DNA from: Candidatus Binataceae bacterium
GTDB lineage: Bacteria; Desulfobacterota; Binatia; Binatales; Binataceae
Direction of reading: 5' to 3'
Length of the DNA: 38,507 bases
Assembly (NCBI GenBank): GCA_035508495.1
Contig: DATJMX010000047.1
Coordinates: forward strand, 1-38,507
A model generated the notes under the pieces. That model worked only from the letters and a program-made list of their open reading frames with translations. It ran no database searches and was not told where the DNA came from. Shown here piece after piece: positions 16,101 to 23,826 of this stretch (its first letter is position 1; the number at the start of each line of letters is the position of its first letter). Made by a program: the position numbers and the translations under genes.

Positions 16101-16748
16101 ATGAAACTTTACAATATGAATTTGTCCAACTTCGCGACCAAGTGCCGTATCGCGATTTACGATAAAGGCATCAATGTCGAAATGGCAGCGATCCCGGGCG
16201 GCGATCTGCATTCGGCCGAGTATGCGAAGGTCAATCCGCTGGGCAAAACGCCCGCGCTCGAAGTCGACGGCCTCGTGATTCCCGAGTCCGAGGTCATCAA
16301 TGAATATCTCGAGGAGAAGTTCCCCACGCCGCCGCTGCTGCCGAAGTCGCCCGAAGATCGCGCCAAGGTGCGCGTCGCGACGCGCTTCCACGACCTCTAC
16401 CTCGAGCCTCCGCTGCGTGCGCTCTTCGGCCAGATGAATCCCAAGACCCGCGACGACAAGGCGGTTAACGAGAAATTGACTGAGCTCAACGGCCGGCTCG
16501 ATCAGCTCGAGAAGATGCTGCTCGATGGCGGCTTCGCCTGCGGCGATTTCTCGCTCGCCGACTGCGCGCTCGCGCCCACGATGTTCTTCGCGACGAACCT
16601 GCTCGGAATGTTTGGCGCCAAGCCGCCGCTCGAAGGGCGCCCCAAGCTCACGAAATGGTGGAACCACGTGCAGACGCGGCCGTCAGTCAAAAAGGCCCTC
16701 GCCGAGATGGCCGAGGCACTGGCCGCGATGAATCGCGGCGGCCGCTGA
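16101..16748 (+). CDS. Glutathione S-transferase family protein
   Basis: A 215-residue cytosolic GST-fold protein. The N-terminal thioredoxin-like domain (1-75) has NLSNFATKCRIAIYDKGI, NPLGKTPALEVDG (cis-Pro loop) and the glutathione-binding PESEVINEYLEE (Glu62-Ser63). The all-helical C-terminal domain ends with the N-capping motif region GDFSLADCALAP. AAGGAG precedes the ATG by 10 nt. The substrate cannot be told; the protein may conjugate electrophiles or act in isomerisation. It follows the hydrolase-fold gene by 84 bp on the same strand. Confidence 0.9.
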   Translation: MKLYNMNLSNFATKCRIAIYDKGINVEMAAIPGGDLHSAEYAKVNPLGKTPALEVDGLVIPESEVINEYLEEKFPTPPLLPKSPEDRAKVRVATRFHDLYLEPPLRALFGQMNPKTRDDKAVNEKLTELNGRLDQLEKMLLDGGFACGDFSLADCALAPTMFFATNLLGMFGAKPPLEGRPKLTKWWNHVQTRPSVKKALAEMAEALAAMNRGGR

Positions 16749-16794
16749 GCTGAAATTCGCGCGTAGCGATCAGACCGCCCGCACGTTCTCTGTC

Positions 16795-16824
16795 CCCTCT
16801 CTTAATCCAGGGCCACGGAGAGGG
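16795..16824. repeat. CCCTC/GAGGG palindromic element, copy 3
   Basis: CCCTCTC (16795-16801) pairs with GAGAGGG (16818-16824) across a 16-nt loop in the gap between the GST and DUF202 genes. Confidence 0.5.
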
Positions 16825-16854
16825 CGTTAAATATTGGTATTCTCACCGATCACG

Positions 16855-17235
16855 ATGGCCGACGAGCGCTACGACGACCCGCGAATCTACTTCGCCGCAG
16901 AACGCACCTATCTATCCTGGATTCGGACCAGCCTTGCACTGATGGGATTCGGCTTCGTGGTCGCCCGATTCGGTCTCTTCCTGCGCGAGCTCGCCGCCAC
17001 CCAGGGCACGGCCTTCATCCGTGCGAGCCAATATTCGCCGTGGGTAGGAGTGCTCATGATCGCCGGCGGCGTCACGCTCCTCGGCGCCGCCACCTGGCGT
17101 CACTTCTACGTGATTCGCGAGCTAAAGCGTGGCACTGACAGTTTTCGCAATCCTTCCGTGCTGGCTATTGTGCTTGCCGCCCTGCTCGGCGCGGCCGGCG
17201 TCGCTCTCGCGATTCACGTGCTGCTCATCGAGTAA
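16855..17235 (+). CDS. YidH/DUF202 family inner-membrane protein
   Basis: A 126-residue protein with the DUF202 signature DPRIYFAAERTYLSWIRTSLALMGFGFVVARFG and three predicted membrane helices (approximately residues 20-42, 65-85, 100-122). The start ATG 16855 is preferred; a TTG at 16834 would add seven residues. The function of this family is not established. It converges on the small secreted protein at 17247 with a 11-bp gap. Confidence 0.85.
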   Translation: MADERYDDPRIYFAAERTYLSWIRTSLALMGFGFVVARFGLFLRELAATQGTAFIRASQYSPWVGVLMIAGGVTLLGAATWRHFYVIRELKRGTDSFRNPSVLAIVLAALLGAAGVALAIHVLLIE

Positions 17236-17246
17236 CTGCTGAGCGA

Positions 17247-17531
17247 TTATTGATTGCCGCCGCCACCCTCGTTCATCCGCTTCATCATTTGCGGCGTGAT
17301 GCAGAAGAGGACGTCTTCCTTGCGCACCGCGCGGTTCATGCAAGTGCCGTTGGCCGTATCGCCGTTGCCCCGAGTGAAGTTGCATTGCGCACCTTCGTTT
17401 TTTCCCACGCACGCGGCCTGAATCCGTCGAACCATTTCCGCGCGGTCGGGCTTGCCGGAATCCTGCGCGAAAGATGCAACCGGCGCCAACAACATCAATC
17501 CAGCTGCGACCATCAACAAAATCTTCTTCAT
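17247..17531 (-). CDS. Small secreted protein with four cysteines
   Basis: A 94-residue protein starting at ATG 17531 (AAAGGG upstream). The signal peptide is MKKILLMVAAGLMLLAPVASFA (cleavage at residue 22). The mature protein has four cysteines (AACVG, QCNF, TCMN, LFCIT), likely two disulfides, and a short Gly-rich tail. No named family is recognised. It is divergent from the 2-oxoglutarate oxygenase gene. Confidence 0.75.
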   Translation of the reverse strand: MKKILLMVAAGLMLLAPVASFAQDSGKPDRAEMVRRIQAACVGKNEGAQCNFTRGNGDTANGTCMNRAVRKEDVLFCITPQMMKRMNEGGGGNQ

Positions 17532-17651
17532 TGGGTTCCCTTTCGTTCGCTCTCGCGAATGGTAATACGAGTCGAATCGTTCCGCGTTTCCAATTACGAT
17601 CGGGCTCGATCCAAGTTCCACCTCGAAACGGCTGAGGGGAGGCCCTTGCGC

Positions 17652-18473
17652 ATGGAAGCATCGCAGAAATCCGCCGGCACGTCGCCTGCCGCGCTGGTCG
17701 ATTTGAAGCGTTACCCGATTCTCGATCTCACGACTGATGCGGCGCGCGCGCTCACGCGGCATTGTCGGCAGCAGCTAGACGAAACCGGAGCGTGCGAGCT
17801 GCCGGGCTTTCTCAAGCCCGCGGCCGTCGAGATGCTCGTGCGCGAAGCTGACGAGCTGTCAGCAGGCGCCTACCACAGCGTCGCGCGCGGTACGCCCTAC
17901 CTCGAACCGCCCGATCTGGCGCTCGCCGAGGATCATCCGCGGCGGATACTCGACGACACTTCGGTCGGAGTCGTCGCCTACGATCAGTTTCCCGCGGCTT
18001 CTCCGATGCGCCGTCTCTATGAATGGAATGGGCTGATGGAATTCATCGCGGCGGCTCTGGGCAAGGAAAAACTCTATCGCTATGCGGACCCGTTCGGCGC
18101 GCTCAACCTCGCCGTGATGGGCGACGGCGAGCGGCTGCATTGGCATTACGATATGACCGACTTCGTCACATCGATCGCGCTGCGCGCGGCCGAGCGCGGC
18201 GGCGATTTCGAATACGTGCCGCTGATTCGCAGCGCGGCCGAGCAGAACTATCCGCGCGTGCAGCGCCTGCTGCTCGGCTCGAGCGACGGCGTCGTGCGCG
18301 TGCCGATGAATCCCGGCACGTTGCTGCTCTTCGAAGGCCGCAACTCGATTCATCGCGTGACGCCGATCGCCGGCGCGACGACGCGCCTCGTCGCGCTGCT
18401 CGCGTATGACACCAAGACCAACACGAAGAGCAGCAAGCTTCTGCAGATGGCGCGTTATGGCCGCACGGCGTAA
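17652..18473 (+). CDS. 2-oxoglutarate/Fe(II)-dependent oxygenase, HalD/BesD/ArpA-like
   Basis: A 273-residue cupin-fold oxygenase. The likely iron ligands are His165 and Asp167 (HYD within HWHYDMTDF) and distal His234 (SIHRVTPI); Arg245 would bind 2-oxoglutarate. The segments VGVVAYDQFP, YRYADPFGALNLAVM, GGDFEYVP and PGTLLLFEGRNSIHRVTPI match my knowledge of the HalD/BesD amino-acid oxygenase group. BesD-type halogenases carry Gly at the Asp position; here Asp is present, so hydroxylation is more likely than halogenation. GGGGAGG lies 10 nt before ATG 17652. The lyase gene begins within its last 17 bp. Confidence 0.82.
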   Translation: MEASQKSAGTSPAALVDLKRYPILDLTTDAARALTRHCRQQLDETGACELPGFLKPAAVEMLVREADELSAGAYHSVARGTPYLEPPDLALAEDHPRRILDDTSVGVVAYDQFPAASPMRRLYEWNGLMEFIAAALGKEKLYRYADPFGALNLAVMGDGERLHWHYDMTDFVTSIALRAAERGGDFEYVPLIRSAAEQNYPRVQRLLLGSSDGVVRVPMNPGTLLLFEGRNSIHRVTPIAGATTRLVALLAYDTKTNTKSSKLLQMARYGRTA

Positions 18474-19731
18474 GCGCCGCATCGTTTCCGCATCCAGTCG
18501 AATCGAGCGCGACAGCCTGGGCGAGCTCGCGGTGCCGTCGTCGGCGCTCTATGGAATCCAGACCCTGCGCTCGCTTGCGAATCTGAGCTTCTCGCGACGC
18601 ACGCTCGGCGCGGTACCTGAATACGTTCGCGCACTGGCGCAAGTAAAGAAGGCCGCGGCGCTTGCGAATCGCGACGCGGGCGTGGTCGGCACGAGCATCG
18701 CAGCCGCGATCGCTCGCGCGTGCGACTCACTCATTGGCGGGGACCATCTCGACCAGTTTCCGGTCGATCCGCTGAGCGGCGGCGGCAGTATCGCGATCAA
18801 CATGAATATCAACGAGGTGATCGCGAACCTTGCCAATGAAACGCTCGGAGGTCAGCGCGGCGCGTACGATCGCGTCAATCCCAAGACGCACGTGAACGCA
18901 TCGCAATCGACGGCGGATGCGTGTCAGACGGCGGCACGGATCGCGATCGTCTCGCAGTGGCCGCGGTTGCGCGCGGCGCTCGATGCCTGCATTGCTGCGA
19001 TGCGCGCGAAGGAACGCGAGTTCCGCCGCGTCATCACGGTCGCGCGCACGTGTTTGCAGGATGCGTCGCCGGTCGCGCTCGGCACGCTGTTCGGCGGATA
19101 TGCGGCAGCGATCGCGCGGCGCGCATCGGAGATCGATCGGGCGGTCGACGCTCTGCACCGTATCAATCTGGGCGGAACCGCCATTGGCTCAGGCGAGAGT
19201 GCGCCACTCGGGTATCGACGTGTGATCGTGAAACGGCTTTGCGAGGTCACGGGCCTCAGGCTCGCGCGCAAAGCAAATCTCTTCGATGCCGCGCAAAATA
19301 TCGACGAGCTGGGCGCGCTCGCCGCTGCGCTCGGACTGCTCGCCGAGGTGTTGCTCAAAGTCGCACAGGATCTGCGCCTGTTGTCATCGGGGCCTGAAGG
19401 CGGCTTCGGCGAAATTCGTCTTCCGGCGGTGCAGGAAGGCTCGTCGTTCTTCGCCGGCAAGATCAATCCTGTTATCCCCGAAACGCTGATGCAGTGCTGC
19501 TTCCAGGTGCTCGCATGCGAACGCGCCGCGCGCCTCGCGCTGCAGCACGGCGAGTTGAATCTGAATGTCTTCGAAGGCGTCGCAGCCGCGAATATCCTCG
19601 ACGCAATCGCGATGCTCGAGCGATCGCTCGCGACGTTTACGGAAAAATGCGTGCGAGGAATCGAGGCCAATGAAGCTCGCTGCCGCGATCTAGCAAAGCG
19701 CTCACGATTTCGCAGCAGCTATTCAACATAG
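18457..19731 (+). CDS. Aspartase/fumarase-superfamily lyase with altered active site
   Basis: A 424-residue member of the superfamily closest in layout to aspartate ammonia-lyase (RIERDSLGELAVPSSALYGIQTLR, NMNINEVIAN, GSSFFAGKINPVIPE). The mobile-loop catalytic Ser (GSS, 328-330), Lys335 and Asn337 remain. Substrate-binding positions differ: aspartase TST before NMN is Ile-Ala-Ile (112-114), SQSTND is SQSTAD (Ala153), GRTH is ARTC (Cys199), and the loop Met-Pro is Phe-Ala. L-aspartate is therefore an unlikely substrate. Start ATG 18457 overlaps the upstream oxygenase, implying coupled translation and a shared pathway. Confidence 0.85.
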   Translation: MAARRKRRIVSASSRIERDSLGELAVPSSALYGIQTLRSLANLSFSRRTLGAVPEYVRALAQVKKAAALANRDAGVVGTSIAAAIARACDSLIGGDHLDQFPVDPLSGGGSIAINMNINEVIANLANETLGGQRGAYDRVNPKTHVNASQSTADACQTAARIAIVSQWPRLRAALDACIAAMRAKEREFRRVITVARTCLQDASPVALGTLFGGYAAAIARRASEIDRAVDALHRINLGGTAIGSGESAPLGYRRVIVKRLCEVTGLRLARKANLFDAAQNIDELGALAAALGLLAEVLLKVAQDLRLLSSGPEGGFGEIRLPAVQEGSSFFAGKINPVIPETLMQCCFQVLACERAARLALQHGELNLNVFEGVAAANILDAIAMLERSLATFTEKCVRGIEANEARCRDLAKRSRFRSSYST

Positions 19732-19739
19732 CGCCCAGC

Positions 19740-19830
19740 GAGTGTCATCTGAAATCGATGGCCACCATGCCCCTGTGGGGGCCACCAAGATTTCTCGACT
19801 CCGCAGACTCCGCTCGAAATGACAGAGGGC
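19740..19830. repeat. Palindromic intergenic element
   Basis: TGTCATCTGAAATCGA at the left and CGCTCGAAATGACA at the right are imperfect inverted copies. The centre carries a second dyad, GGCCACCATGCCCC against GTGGGGGCC. It lies wholly between the lyase stop and its terminator. A REP-like or small non-autonomous element is possible. Confidence 0.45.
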
Positions 19831-19865
19831 GGCGGCCGCTTGTGATGACGGAAAGACTCAGAATC

Positions 19866-19891
19866 GAGGGCGCGCAGCGCCTTCCTTTTTT
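19866..19891 (+). terminator. Intrinsic terminator of the oxygenase-lyase operon
   Basis: GAGGGCGC (19866-19873) pairs with 19877-19884 (8 bp, one G-U, loop GCA), followed by CTTTTTT. Confidence 0.75.
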
Positions 19892-19912
19892 CTGAGGCTG
19901 TGACGCTCGCGA

Positions 19913-20884
19913 TTACTTCCTACGCTCGCGATGCAGCTTTGCCATCAGGCTGAACAGGTCCGCTACGTTCGCCGTCATCTTGCCGCCTGAAAATTCGCGG
20001 TAGAGCGATGCGACGTTAACCGCGATTCTTTCCGCGTCGCCCCACGACGAGTAGTCCGCGAGCGAGATGTCCTGCGCGGCTTCCGCCATCGGCATCCCGG
20101 CGTCGTAACGTTTGCGCGCTTCGCGTGTGATGTATTCGAGGTAGCCTTTCACTTCGGCGACGCCGCCCTTGTCAGTGATCGGACCATGGCCGGGCACGAC
20201 AGTGTCCACATCGAGATCGAGCATGAGCTGACACGCCTTGACCCAGTTCGCGACCGGTCCCGCCCAGATAATCGGATGGCCGTAGATAAACAGGATATCA
20301 CCGGTGTAGATCACCCGGTCACTCGGCACGTATGCGAGCACATCGCCCGCAGTGTGCGCCGGCCCGACCTCGATCAGCCGCACGGTCTTGTTACCGACCT
20401 TGCGCGTCATCTCGTGCTCGAACGTCACCGTCGGCATCGTTACGTTGATGCCCTCGAAATCGAACGGCGCGAAGATTTCGGCGAAGAAGGCGCCGGCGTC
20501 GCCCATCGCCTTGGAGTTGCGCTTCATCTCGGCGAGCCGTCCCGCGCCGCCATCATGCTTCATTTCTTCGGCGCACGCCTTCGAGGCGATGATCTCGGCG
20601 CCGTGCACGAGCTCGTTACCGAAACAGTGATCGCCGTTGGAATGCGTGTTGACGAGCGTGCCGATCTTCTTCGCGCGCGGCTCCGCATCGCGCATCACGT
20701 CGAGCATCTCTTGCGTGAGCTTCAGGTCGAAAAGCGTATCGACCAGCAGCGACTGATCGCCGTCAGCGATGAGTCCTGCGTTGCTCCATCCCCACGAGCC
20801 GTCGGGCTGCAGATACGCGTAGCATCCGTCGCCCACTTCCTGGAGACCCTTCTGAAATGCCCACTTGCCCGCCGATGCGCCCAT
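19913..20884 (-). CDS. MBL-fold metallo-hydrolase
   Basis: A 323-residue metallo-beta-lactamase-fold protein starting at ATG 20884. Metal-site motifs are THSNGDHCFGN (His81, Asp85, His86), GPAHTAGD (His177), TGDILF (Asp196) and PGHGP (His233). The first motif is HxNxDH rather than HxHxDH, a variant I know from one clade of uncharacterised MBL enzymes. No signal peptide is visible. The substrate is unknown; C-terminal helices (~250-320) exceed the core fold. It is convergent with the lyase operon. Confidence 0.85.
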   Translation of the reverse strand: MGASAGKWAFQKGLQEVGDGCYAYLQPDGSWGWSNAGLIADGDQSLLVDTLFDLKLTQEMLDVMRDAEPRAKKIGTLVNTHSNGDHCFGNELVHGAEIIASKACAEEMKHDGGAGRLAEMKRNSKAMGDAGAFFAEIFAPFDFEGINVTMPTVTFEHEMTRKVGNKTVRLIEVGPAHTAGDVLAYVPSDRVIYTGDILFIYGHPIIWAGPVANWVKACQLMLDLDVDTVVPGHGPITDKGGVAEVKGYLEYITREARKRYDAGMPMAEAAQDISLADYSSWGDAERIAVNVASLYREFSGGKMTANVADLFSLMAKLHRERRK

Positions 20885-21002
20885 CGTCCGTACTCCTCGC
20901 GAATCGAATCGCTCCGCTCGCTTTAACATCCCAAGCCAGCGCGGTCCATTGCTCGAGCTCAAGGAACAGTCGGCGCCTCGACTTTCGATGATCGCAAATT
21001 CG

Positions 21003-21722
21003 CTACTGGCAGTAGAAGCCTGGCCCAAACACGTCTTGGTTGGGACAGGTTGTGGGGTCGCATTTGGCGGGAAGGGTTACTTGGCCTGGTGTATATTTGA
21101 AGTTCTGCAGCACGATCCATTCATCCAGCGCAGGGTCGAGCAGATTCTGAAGTCCGTAATGTAACACCTTCCAGAACTTGCCTGGATTTCCCGGATCGAC
21201 ATAAAAATCGCCTTCCATGATTGGCAGCCGCACCGGGCCTGGCTTCGATTCGGTTTCACCGAACATCACGCCAATCCTGAAATGGTTCACCAACCTCAGG
21301 TTATCAAGCAAAATCTCCGGCCCGACATAACGCGAACTGTTGAGGCACGCGTTCAACGTGTTCAGGGTGAGTCGCCCAAGACAGACGCACTTATTCGAAT
21401 AAGGTGGTGGCGGTTCGTCGTACGGCCAGTTTTCAGTAAGCGTATAGAGTTCGCCGTTGTAAATCAGATTTGTGAAATAAACCGTATCCGCGGTGCTTCC
21501 AGCGGTCATCTGGAGATTGCCGTTGCTTCCCTGCCAGATGAACGGAACATCCGCGCCAAGATCCTTGACGATGTATCGACCCTTCCACTGAAAATCGCGC
21601 GGGATTTGCGGGGCGGCCGGCAAGGCACCTGACGAGCCTGAAGACGTGTATCCAGCGAGAACCGCCAGCATGAGCAAGGTCGAGACAATCCCGGGTTTTC
21701 GTCTCTTTGTCTGAATCGGCAT
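21003..21722 (-). CDS. Secreted hypothetical protein
   Basis: A 239-residue protein with an N-terminal signal sequence after a basic start (KRRKPG, then IVSTLLMLAVLAGYT). The mature part is aromatic and proline-rich (FQWKGRYIVKDLG, NWPYDEPPPPYSN). It contains six cysteines, including CVC near the middle and two near the C-terminus (CDPTTC), consistent with an extracytoplasmic disulfide-bonded beta protein. No family is recognised. Base composition is slightly less GC-rich than the neighbours. Confidence 0.7.
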   Translation of the reverse strand: MPIQTKRRKPGIVSTLLMLAVLAGYTSSGSSGALPAAPQIPRDFQWKGRYIVKDLGADVPFIWQGSNGNLQMTAGSTADTVYFTNLIYNGELYTLTENWPYDEPPPPYSNKCVCLGRLTLNTLNACLNSSRYVGPEILLDNLRLVNHFRIGVMFGETESKPGPVRLPIMEGDFYVDPGNPGKFWKVLHYGLQNLLDPALDEWIVLQNFKYTPGQVTLPAKCDPTTCPNQDVFGPGFYCQ

Positions 21723-21940
21723 CGCCTTGACCTTTGGTCGATTGGCAGTCGGGTTCGGCTGTCAGCATGACGATGAACAGTGCGGGCCGCATAATAAAAC
21801 TGCTCAGAACTGAGCGCAACGGCATTAACTGCGGCAAGGATGAGTGCCCGTCAGTTCGTTAAGATCGTCGCCTCTTCTAGCCGCCGGGCGGCGTTGATAA
21901 ACCATACGTGCTTACTCTCGATCCTTTAGGAGCTTTGGCG

Positions 21941-22726
21941 ATGGATTTGGGGCTTCGGGGCAAGGTTGCTTTGATCACGGGTGCGACACGCGGGCTGGGA
22001 CGGGCGATGGCCGAAGCGCTCGCCGCGGAGGGCATGAGCGTTGGGATCTGCGCGCGCGATGCTGACCAGGTGAGAGCCGCGACTGCGGCGCTGCAGCAAA
22101 TATCGTCGCAGCATGGCGGTCAGGGCGCGATCGGACGCGCCTGCGACGCGACGCATTCGGGTGCGATGCAACAGTTGGTCGACGAGCTCGCGAATCGTTT
22201 CGGCGGCGTCGATGTCCTCGTCAACAACGCCGGTGCGGCGCGGCCGGGAGCGCTGGCGGAGCTGCCCGAATCGGCATGGCAGGAGCAGTTCGATCTGAAT
22301 CTCTTCGCGCCGGTGCGCCTGGCGCGGATCGTCGCGCCGATCATGGAAAAGCGGGGCGGCGGCTCGATCATCAACATCGGATCGATCTACGGACGCGAGG
22401 CCGGCGGCCCGCTGACATACAACGCGTCGAAAGCGGCGCTGCATTCGTTCACCAAGATGCTGGCGCGCGAGTTCGCGCCCAGGGCGATTCGCGTCAACAC
22501 TATCGCGCCCGGCTCGATCCTCTTCCCAGGCGGAGTCTGGGAAACGATCTTCAAGGAGAGCCCGGCCTTCGAGAAGGATTTTATCGCGCACGAGTTGCCG
22601 GCCGGTCGTCTCGGCCGCGCCGACGAAGTCGCGTACGCGGTCGTGATGCTCGCGTCGCCGCACGCGAGCTGGATAACCGGCACCTGTATTCCCGTGGATG
22701 GCGCGCAGGGGCGCTCGATTCTCTGA
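21941..22726 (+). CDS. Short-chain dehydrogenase/reductase
   Basis: A 261-residue classical SDR that would use NAD(P)H on an unknown carbonyl or alcohol. Motifs: TGATRGLG (13-20, nucleotide binding), NNAG (95-98), catalytic Ser148 and YxxxK (Tyr160, Lys164), and PG in TIAPGSILFPGG. Arg17 in the glycine loop and Arg39 following the second strand suggest NADPH preference. I chose ATG 21941 (AGGAG 9 nt upstream) over an upstream GTG at 21908. The lipoprotein gene follows by 8 bp. Confidence 0.9.
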   Translation: MDLGLRGKVALITGATRGLGRAMAEALAAEGMSVGICARDADQVRAATAALQQISSQHGGQGAIGRACDATHSGAMQQLVDELANRFGGVDVLVNNAGAARPGALAELPESAWQEQFDLNLFAPVRLARIVAPIMEKRGGGSIINIGSIYGREAGGPLTYNASKAALHSFTKMLAREFAPRAIRVNTIAPGSILFPGGVWETIFKESPAFEKDFIAHELPAGRLGRADEVAYAVVMLASPHASWITGTCIPVDGAQGRSIL

Positions 22727-22734
22727 TCGCCTCG

Positions 22735-23826
22735 ATGCGTAACAAGTTGTGGAGTCTGGCGGCGCTTGCGCTGGCGCTCGGTGGATGCGCCGCGCCGCTG
22801 CCGAGCACCGAACTGCCGCCGACACGACTCGTCGCGCCCGCGCGCGAGTTTCCCGAGCTGCGCGACTATCGCGGCGTGGTCGATCTGAAACTCAAACCCG
22901 CGGGTCTCGACCAGGCGGCCGTCGCTCAGCTCGCGCGCGATGCGCAGCTCGATTTTGTCGCACTCGGCGATCGCGTCACTTCAGGACCTAGCGACTACGG
23001 AATCAGCGGCTACACATCCGAGATTCTTTTCATCGCGGGCGGCTCGTTCGCGGTCGGCGGCGGCGAAATCGTCGGCGTCAATCTGCGCGATGCGATCAAT
23101 CCACCCTCGAGCGCGTCCGATCTAATCAGCGCGATTCACGAGCAAGGTGGAATCGCAGTCGCGGGCGACCCGTCGCGCTTCGCATCGCCGGCAGACTACG
23201 CACTTGCCGATGCCCTCGAAGTTTACAGCCAGTCAGCGGCGTGGGTGGCGAAGAGTCCAACCGCGCTCAAGCTCAGCGCGATGTTCTTCAGCACCGACCG
23301 CTTCCTCGCGCATCTGGATCAGATCGATCCACACGATATGTTCGCTTACGATCGGTTGGCGGCAGGCGCCCGAGTCACTCTTCTGGCGGGATTCGGGTCG
23401 GCGCCGAACATGAACGTCTTCGGCGCGACGGTCGGCACCTATCAGCAATTGTTTCTTTTCAACGCGACGCATCTGCTGGCCACCGAGCGCAGCGTCGATC
23501 CGCTCGTCGACGCGATGAAACACGGCCGCGCGTATATCAGCTTCGATTTCCTCGGCTACGTCGATAACTTCGCGTTCTACGCGCAGAACGGCGACGCGCG
23601 CACGATCATGGGCGACGAAACCTCGTTCGCGCCGGGCCTCAAGCTTCGCGCCGAGCTGCCGGCGCAGGCTGACAAGATCGTTATCTACGGCAATGGCAGT
23701 GAGGCCGCATCTGCCGACGACGCGACGGAATTCGAATTCGCGCCGAAAAGCGCGGGCACCTACCGCGTCATCGCGTATCGCAACGGATGCCCCTGGATCA
23801 TTTCGAATCCCGTCTATATCAGGTAG
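22735..23826 (+). CDS. PHP-like lipoprotein with degenerate metal sites
   Basis: A 363-residue protein with a signal peptide and lipobox LGGC (Cys18). Residues ~45-270 follow the layout of PHP-domain phosphoesterases: an opening strand, a helix with QLARDAQLDFVALGDR, a central GGEIVGVN, an IHEQGGIAVAGDP segment, and a later ALEVYS strand. The metal-binding histidines are missing: HxH is replaced by DLKL, the usual TDH reads GDR and the usual AHP reads AGDP. The C-terminal ~90 residues look like a beta-sandwich (ELPAQADKIVIYGNG, GTYRVIAYRNG). It is likely non-catalytic. The upstream SDR ends 8 bp before. Confidence 0.65.
   Translation: MRNKLWSLAALALALGGCAAPLPSTELPPTRLVAPAREFPELRDYRGVVDLKLKPAGLDQAAVAQLARDAQLDFVALGDRVTSGPSDYGISGYTSEILFIAGGSFAVGGGEIVGVNLRDAINPPSSASDLISAIHEQGGIAVAGDPSRFASPADYALADALEVYSQSAAWVAKSPTALKLSAMFFSTDRFLAHLDQIDPHDMFAYDRLAAGARVTLLAGFGSAPNMNVFGATVGTYQQLFLFNATHLLATERSVDPLVDAMKHGRAYISFDFLGYVDNFAFYAQNGDARTIMGDETSFAPGLKLRAELPAQADKIVIYGNGSEAASADDATEFEFAPKSAGTYRVIAYRNGCPWIISNPVYIR

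Noticed and set aside
15591..16667. 358-codon minus-strand frame across the hydrolase and GST genes
   Set aside because: Spans two recognised plus-strand genes and shows no domain; a shadow frame.
17652..18473. Calling the oxygenase a halogenase
   Set aside because: The iron motif is HYD with Asp present; known BesD-type halogenases have Gly there to leave room for chloride.
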